Source: Candidatus Altarchaeota archaeon (GTDB taxonomy: Archaea; Altiarchaeota; Altiarchaeia; IMC4; DAOVSA01). From it: 6,938 bases of DNA. The stretch spans positions 1 through 6,938 of the forward strand of contig DAOVSA010000030.1 of NCBI GenBank assembly GCA_030633635.1. Reading direction: 5' to 3'. Made by a program: the position numbers and the translations under genes. The notes under the pieces were generated by a model. The model saw nothing but the letters and a program-made list of their open reading frames with translations, ran no database searches and had not been told where the DNA came from. Shown one piece after another: positions 4,211 to 6,938 of the stretch. Numbering within the stretch: position 1 is the first letter of the stretch; the number at the start of each line of letters is the position of its first letter.

Positions 4211-5847
4211 CATATGTTTTCTTTATATGATATTAACTCTAAAGTACTTTCCCTATCTCTATAATATTCCGCGATTATTTTACCAACGTCATTTACATCC
4301 TTTATATCCTGTTTCAACAACCAGAGCAATATTTGTTGTCTCTCGGATAAATTTATTTCCATATCTCTTTTACTCATTCCAGTGAACATTCGTAGATCAT
4401 TTAGCACACGAATACTTGGGTTCACCCGATGTACAGTATCCGAGCTGGGATCTAAATGGTATATTGTATTCAATTTGGGTGTGGGATCATCGCTCTTTAT
4501 AATCTCCGATAGCTCAAACGTTCTTCTGATCCCAGTTCGTCTGTTACGGTATTGAATAAGCACTAAATGCAAAGATTGAAAGACTATACCCGGAATATTC
4601 ATTGGCGGGCTTGTTATTCTATCTACAACCTCCTGGCCAGTTTCAGCGTGAAACGTACCATAAACCGAATGACCAGTATGCATAGCCTCAAATAATACCT
4701 CAGCTTCCCTTTTTCTCCTTACTTCACCAACAATTATCCGGTCTGGACGCATTCTAAGCGAATTTTGTACAAGATTCAACATGGATACCTCACCCTCCCC
4801 ATGCGGGTTTGGAGGTCTGGTTGTAAGTGGCACCCAATGTAAATATCCCGGCAGATTCAACTCACGAGTGTCTTCCATCGATATAATTCGTTGATTTGGC
4901 GGCATAAATGGCATTAGTGCATTCAGGATAGATGTTTTTCCACTTGCCGTACCACCGGCAACCAGAATGCTGAGTTCGTATTCCACACACAACCATAGAA
5001 AAGCTGCGACCTCCGGACTTACTGTTTTAAATTTTGGATCTATCATATGGACCATAGTCCACGGCGTCCTGGAAAATCTCCTGACAGTGATTGTATTGCC
5101 ATCACTCGATATTGGGAATAATGTGGCATTGACCCTATCCCCTGTAACCAAATGTGCATCCAATAAGGGCTCCAGATTAGTAATCTCCCTTCCAACCTGT
5201 CTGGCGACCCTGCTGGAGTAATTTTTTATCTGCTCCTCGCTTGGAATTCTGATGTTTGTTTTTACCCAACCATGTTTCTTGTGATAAACCCAGATGACAT
5301 CTTTGCTCGAGTTAACCACTACTTCCTCAAGTCCATCATCCGCTAGTAAATACTCTACTTCACCCAAACCCATCATTTCATTGATTAATATCCTGCTAAA
5401 AATATTAATATTAGAATCAGAGGCTTGTTGTAGCATCTCCCTGAGCCTTTCTTGTGCTTTATCCAAGAATTTATCGTTTAATTCTTTGAGTTTGTTCGGA
5501 TCCAGTACATCACACACTTCTATCTGAACCCCACCAACCAGAGTTTGTTTTACCTCATCCAACAATATCCTGGTTGCAAAATCAATCTTGGGTGTCGATA
5601 CATTATAATGCAGTACGTAATCGTCAACATCAGATACTTTAATTTGCAGTAGTACACCACCCATGGAAATAGTGTATGCATCCACTTCCTTTCCTTGCGA
5701 TCCTTTAGCCTCGCCAGTATCTGTTGCCTCGCCAGTATCTGTTTCTGATGTCAGTTCATCCAAGTCATATAATACTCCTTCATCAGTTAGGATTGAATCG
5801 GGTAGAACTTTATCTTGATCCTCATTTGTACTTTGTTTCTTTGCCAT
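4210..5847 (-). CDS. Type II/IV secretion (pilus assembly) ATPase
   Basis: This 545-residue hexameric motor ATPase belongs to the GspE/VirB11/TadA/ArlI superfamily and powers pilin assembly from the cytosolic face of the membrane. An acidic low-complexity N-terminus (residues 1-55) is followed by the N-terminal domain, with GEVEYLLADDGLEEVVVN at 162-179. The RecA-like core holds Walker A GGTASGKT (298-305, catalytic K304), the Asp box IISMEDTREL (321-330), Walker B-like RIIVGEVR (370-377, E375) and the His box GTFHAET (397-403). Arg residues typical of inter-subunit contacts follow (RNRRTGIRR, 434-442). All catalytic motifs are intact. Residues 36-47 are a duplicated TDTGEA hexapeptide caused by an 18-bp tandem repeat. 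It is the first gene of a run with two T2SSF platform genes and a pilin, so it is more likely a pilus or secretion ATPase than an archaellum motor. No Shine-Dalgarno site is seen; TTTATATT about 50 nt upstream is a possible TATA box. Confidence 0.92.
   Translation of the reverse strand: MAKKQSTNEDQDKVLPDSILTDEGVLYDLDELTSETDTGEATDTGEAKGSQGKEVDAYTISMGGVLLQIKVSDVDDYVLHYNVSTPKIDFATRILLDEVKQTLVGGVQIEVCDVLDPNKLKELNDKFLDKAQERLREMLQQASDSNINIFSRILINEMMGLGEVEYLLADDGLEEVVVNSSKDVIWVYHKKHGWVKTNIRIPSEEQIKNYSSRVARQVGREITNLEPLLDAHLVTGDRVNATLFPISSDGNTITVRRFSRTPWTMVHMIDPKFKTVSPEVAAFLWLCVEYELSILVAGGTASGKTSILNALMPFMPPNQRIISMEDTRELNLPGYLHWVPLTTRPPNPHGEGEVSMLNLVQNSLRMRPDRIIVGEVRRKREAEVLFEAMHTGHSVYGTFHAETGQEVVDRITSPPMNIPGIVFQSLHLVLIQYRNRRTGIRRTFELSEIIKSDDPTPKLNTIYHLDPSSDTVHRVNPSIRVLNDLRMFTGMSKRDMEINLSERQQILLWLLKQDIKDVNDVGKIIAEYYRDRESTLELISYKENI
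5708..5743 (-). repeat. 18-bp perfect tandem duplication inside the ATPase gene
   Basis: GCCTCGCCAGTATCTGTT occurs at 5708-5725 and again, identical, at 5726-5743. It is in frame and duplicates the hexapeptide TDTGEA in the acidic N-terminal tail of the ATPase. The absence of any synonymous difference suggests a recent duplication. Confidence 0.9.
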
Positions 5848-5892
5848 CTTTATAATTTTGGGATGTATTATCGTAATAAAGTATATCTTACA

Positions 5893-5900
5893 AATATAAA
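5893..5900 (-). promoter_or_regulatory. Putative TATA box of the ATPase gene
   Basis: The minus strand reads AACC then TTTATATT, a good archaeal TATA match whose centre is about 50 nt before the ATPase ATG. It would give a leader of about 25 nt. It lies between the stop of the 87-codon frame and the ATPase, so the pilus genes may be transcribed independently of that frame. Confidence 0.45.
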
Positions 5901-5938
5901 GGTTATACCAACATATATACGGTATTACTTTACTGCAC

Positions 5939-6202
5939 TTATCTAAACAGAACAGTTTCTGTGCTCACAATTTGATCTATCAGTATATACATAATGGGGC
6001 GTACAATTTTACATAAATTCACGTTCTTATTATTATACCTCCCCAAGGTGCAAATGAGATGGTAACATAGGACTAATGCCAGTACAAGGATTAATGCTAT
6101 CCTCTTTTCTCTTCCTTCTACGCCCTTTGTTGCAAAGTGAGCTGCAACCAAAGCGATTATGAGTTGTATAAAGGGATTATAAAATGGGGATATATACGCC
6201 AT
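5939..6202 (-). CDS. Small predicted membrane protein, unknown function
   Basis: This 87-codon frame is parallel to, and 91 nt upstream of, the ATPase gene. I do not recognise it. The protein begins MAYISPFYNPFIQLIIALVA; hydrophobic segments lie at about 10-24 and 35-51, separated by a charged turn (TKGVEGREKR), so a two-pass membrane protein with a cytoplasmic loop is likely. The C-terminal third has a third mildly hydrophobic stretch (VRPIMYILIDQIV). The ATG is preceded directly by an in-frame TAG, which fixes it as the earliest possible ATG. There is no Shine-Dalgarno site. Its place beside the pilus machinery suggests, but does not prove, an accessory role there. The hydrophobic, orderly composition and the lack of a better frame favour a real gene, but it could be a chance open frame in AT-rich DNA. 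Confidence 0.5.
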   Translation of the reverse strand: MAYISPFYNPFIQLIIALVAAHFATKGVEGREKRIALILVLALVLCYHLICTLGRYNNKNVNLCKIVRPIMYILIDQIVSTETVLFR

Positions 6203-6458
6203 CTACAGATATATCAGAGTCCCATTTCGACTTTCTTATCTGAAAAGAGCATGGATGCCTGAGAGGCATTAGGCGAAGAGGGAATTGTTTATTTTGTTGT
6301 GATTGCCCCAATTGAAATTTATTTAGTAAACAGTGATCCTATAAGTATACATGGGTTATACATGATGAACGTTTATTAAAAAAAATGGAGATATTCAAAA
6401 TTCTTTAAAATTCAATCCCAATATTTTATTCTAAACTTTTATTCCAACCCCGATTAGA
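6203..6458. other. Divergent intergenic region with a compact hairpin
   Basis: This 256-nt spacer lies between the small membrane-protein frame and gltX. I find no convincing gene in it. It holds the hairpin ATGCCT-GAG-AGGCAT (6255-6269), followed closely by a second AGGC (6271-6274) that could pair with the same GCCT and form an alternative structure. A T-rich stretch follows at about 6287-6301. Further on, TATACATG occurs twice (6346-6353 and 6357-6364). The last 60 nt are AT-rich promoter-like DNA for gltX. The gltX-proximal minus-strand sequence shows no clear promoter for the small frame. Confidence 0.55.
6422..6430 (+). promoter_or_regulatory. Possible TATA box of gltX
   Basis: TATTTTATT lies with its centre 33 nt before the gltX ATG and would give a leader of a few nucleotides, in line with the lack of a Shine-Dalgarno site. 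TTTAAAATT at 6404-6412 is an alternative with a leader of about 24 nt. Confidence 0.3.
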
Positions 6459-6938
6459 ATGAATCTAGAAGAGACCATCAAAAAACACACGATCCAGAAC
6501 AGATTGCAATACGGAAAAGCGAACGAAAAAGCGGTTCTTGGCAAAGTTCTCGCCGAAAAACCAGAGTTGAAAGAGGACCTGAAAGGTGTTATGAAAAATG
6601 TAAGAGAGATCGTCGAAGAGATCAATAGTTCAAATTTAGAGGACCTGAAAGGATATGAAATTAAACGAGAAAGAGAAAGAACATCACCGAGATTAATACT
6701 TCCAAATCCGACGAGGGTTGTAATGAGATTTGCCCCGAACCCCAGCGGTCCACTTCATATCGGCCATACAAGGGCCGCCATTCTAAACGATGAATTGGTG
6801 AAAAAGTACGATGGAAAACTAATCCTGCGAATAGAAGATACAGATCCCCGAAGGGTTGATTTGGCAGCATATGAAATGATCGAGGAGGATTTGAAGTGGA
6901 TGGGTGTTAACTGGGATAAAAAAATCGTGCAAAGCGAT
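6459..6938 (+). CDS. gltX: Glutamyl-tRNA synthetase, archaeal type, N-terminal part (cut by window edge)
   Basis: These are the first 160 codons of a class I aminoacyl-tRNA synthetase that runs off the right edge. Residues 1-87 are a charged helical extension (MNLEETIKKHTIQNRLQYGK...), usual in archaeal GluRS and absent from bacterial enzymes. The Rossmann fold then starts with RFAPNPSGPLHIGHTRA (90-106), with the HIGH ATP-binding motif at 100-103, followed by LILRIEDTDPRR (121-132), which belongs to the glutamate-binding region. The enzyme charges tRNA-Glu. In many archaea the non-discriminating form also charges tRNA-Gln for later amidation; the window does not show which applies. The KMSKS motif and anticodon-binding domain are outside the window. 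The ATG at 6459 is the earliest that keeps the family's extension at normal length. The gene is divergent from the pilus locus and functionally unrelated to it. GlnRS is unlikely, since the archaeal-type extension and FAPNPSGPLHIGH match GluRS. Confidence 0.92.
   Translation, partial: MNLEETIKKHTIQNRLQYGKANEKAVLGKVLAEKPELKEDLKGVMKNVREIVEEINSSNLEDLKGYEIKRERERTSPRLILPNPTRVVMRFAPNPSGPLHIGHTRAAILNDELVKKYDGKLILRIEDTDPRRVDLAAYEMIEEDLKWMGVNWDKKIVQSD

Noticed and set aside
1257..5847. Archaellum (archaeal flagellum) operon
   Set aside because: The ATPase resembles ArlI/FlaI in fold, but the platform is two separate proteins rather than fused ArlJ, and no archaellin or arl accessory genes are present; a pilus or Tad-like system fits better.
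6251..6290. Fragment of 23S rRNA 5' end (resemblance to GGATGCCT...GAGGCGAAGA)
   Set aside because: Only short blocks match, with no flanking rRNA sequence, and the archaeal 23S 5' end differs at these bases; probably chance.
6431..6870. Minus-strand 64- and 69-codon open frames opposite gltX
   Set aside because: They are antisense to the archaeal GluRS N-terminus with HIGH motif intact; no independent support.
1..6938. Mobile element, CRISPR array or defence system
   Set aside because: No transposase, integrase, cas gene, spaced repeat array or recognised defence domain was found in any frame; the genes are housekeeping and pilus assembly.

Overview
The window looks like an archaeal chromosome segment, most likely from a euryarchaeon-type lineage with moderately AT-rich DNA. 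The evidence is a tRNA-Arg interrupted at the canonical 37/38 position by an intron with a complete bulge-helix-bulge, a glutamyl-tRNA synthetase with the long archaeal N-terminal extension before its HIGH motif, a pilin with a class III (archaeal type IV pilin) signal peptide, TATA/BRE-like promoters, poly-T termination, and few Shine-Dalgarno sites. The exact taxon cannot be read from the window.

Layout. Positions 1-924 (minus strand) hold the 5' end of trpE (anthranilate synthase component I, cut by the window edge), preceded in the same direction by a small PHP-domain phosphoesterase. Nearly all of the 55-nt gap between them is built from a triplicated AT-rich repeat. Positions 953-1126 contain the putative PHP promoter, a 21-nt near-palindrome and the intron-containing tRNA-Arg(UCG) on the plus strand. 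Positions 1127-1256 are a convergent spacer with an imperfect hairpin and a strong poly-T terminator for the minus-strand pilin gene.

Positions 1257-5847 (minus strand, transcribed right to left) form an archaeal type IV pilus / type II-secretion-like locus. It encodes a secretion ATPase (545 aa), two separate T2SSF/TadC-family membrane platform proteins (287 and 422 aa), a 287-nt regulatory-looking spacer, and the pilin (161 aa). The ATPase should power assembly of the processed pilin through the two-subunit platform. No prepilin peptidase is present, so it must lie elsewhere. The pilin is set apart from the machinery genes by its own leader (a 17-nt direct repeat, a near-palindrome, a BRE/TATA match), by the only strong Shine-Dalgarno site seen here, and by a long poly-T terminator. 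That pattern fits a major subunit made in excess over its assembly machine.

Upstream of the ATPase, in the same direction, lies an 87-codon reading frame for a small membrane protein that I do not recognise (5939-6202). After a 256-nt divergent spacer with a compact hairpin, the plus-strand gltX gene begins at 6459 and runs off the window. I see no mobile element, CRISPR array or defence system. The less ordinary material is mostly in the non-coding parts: the pilin leader, the trpE repeats, and the tRNA intron with its pairing flanks.
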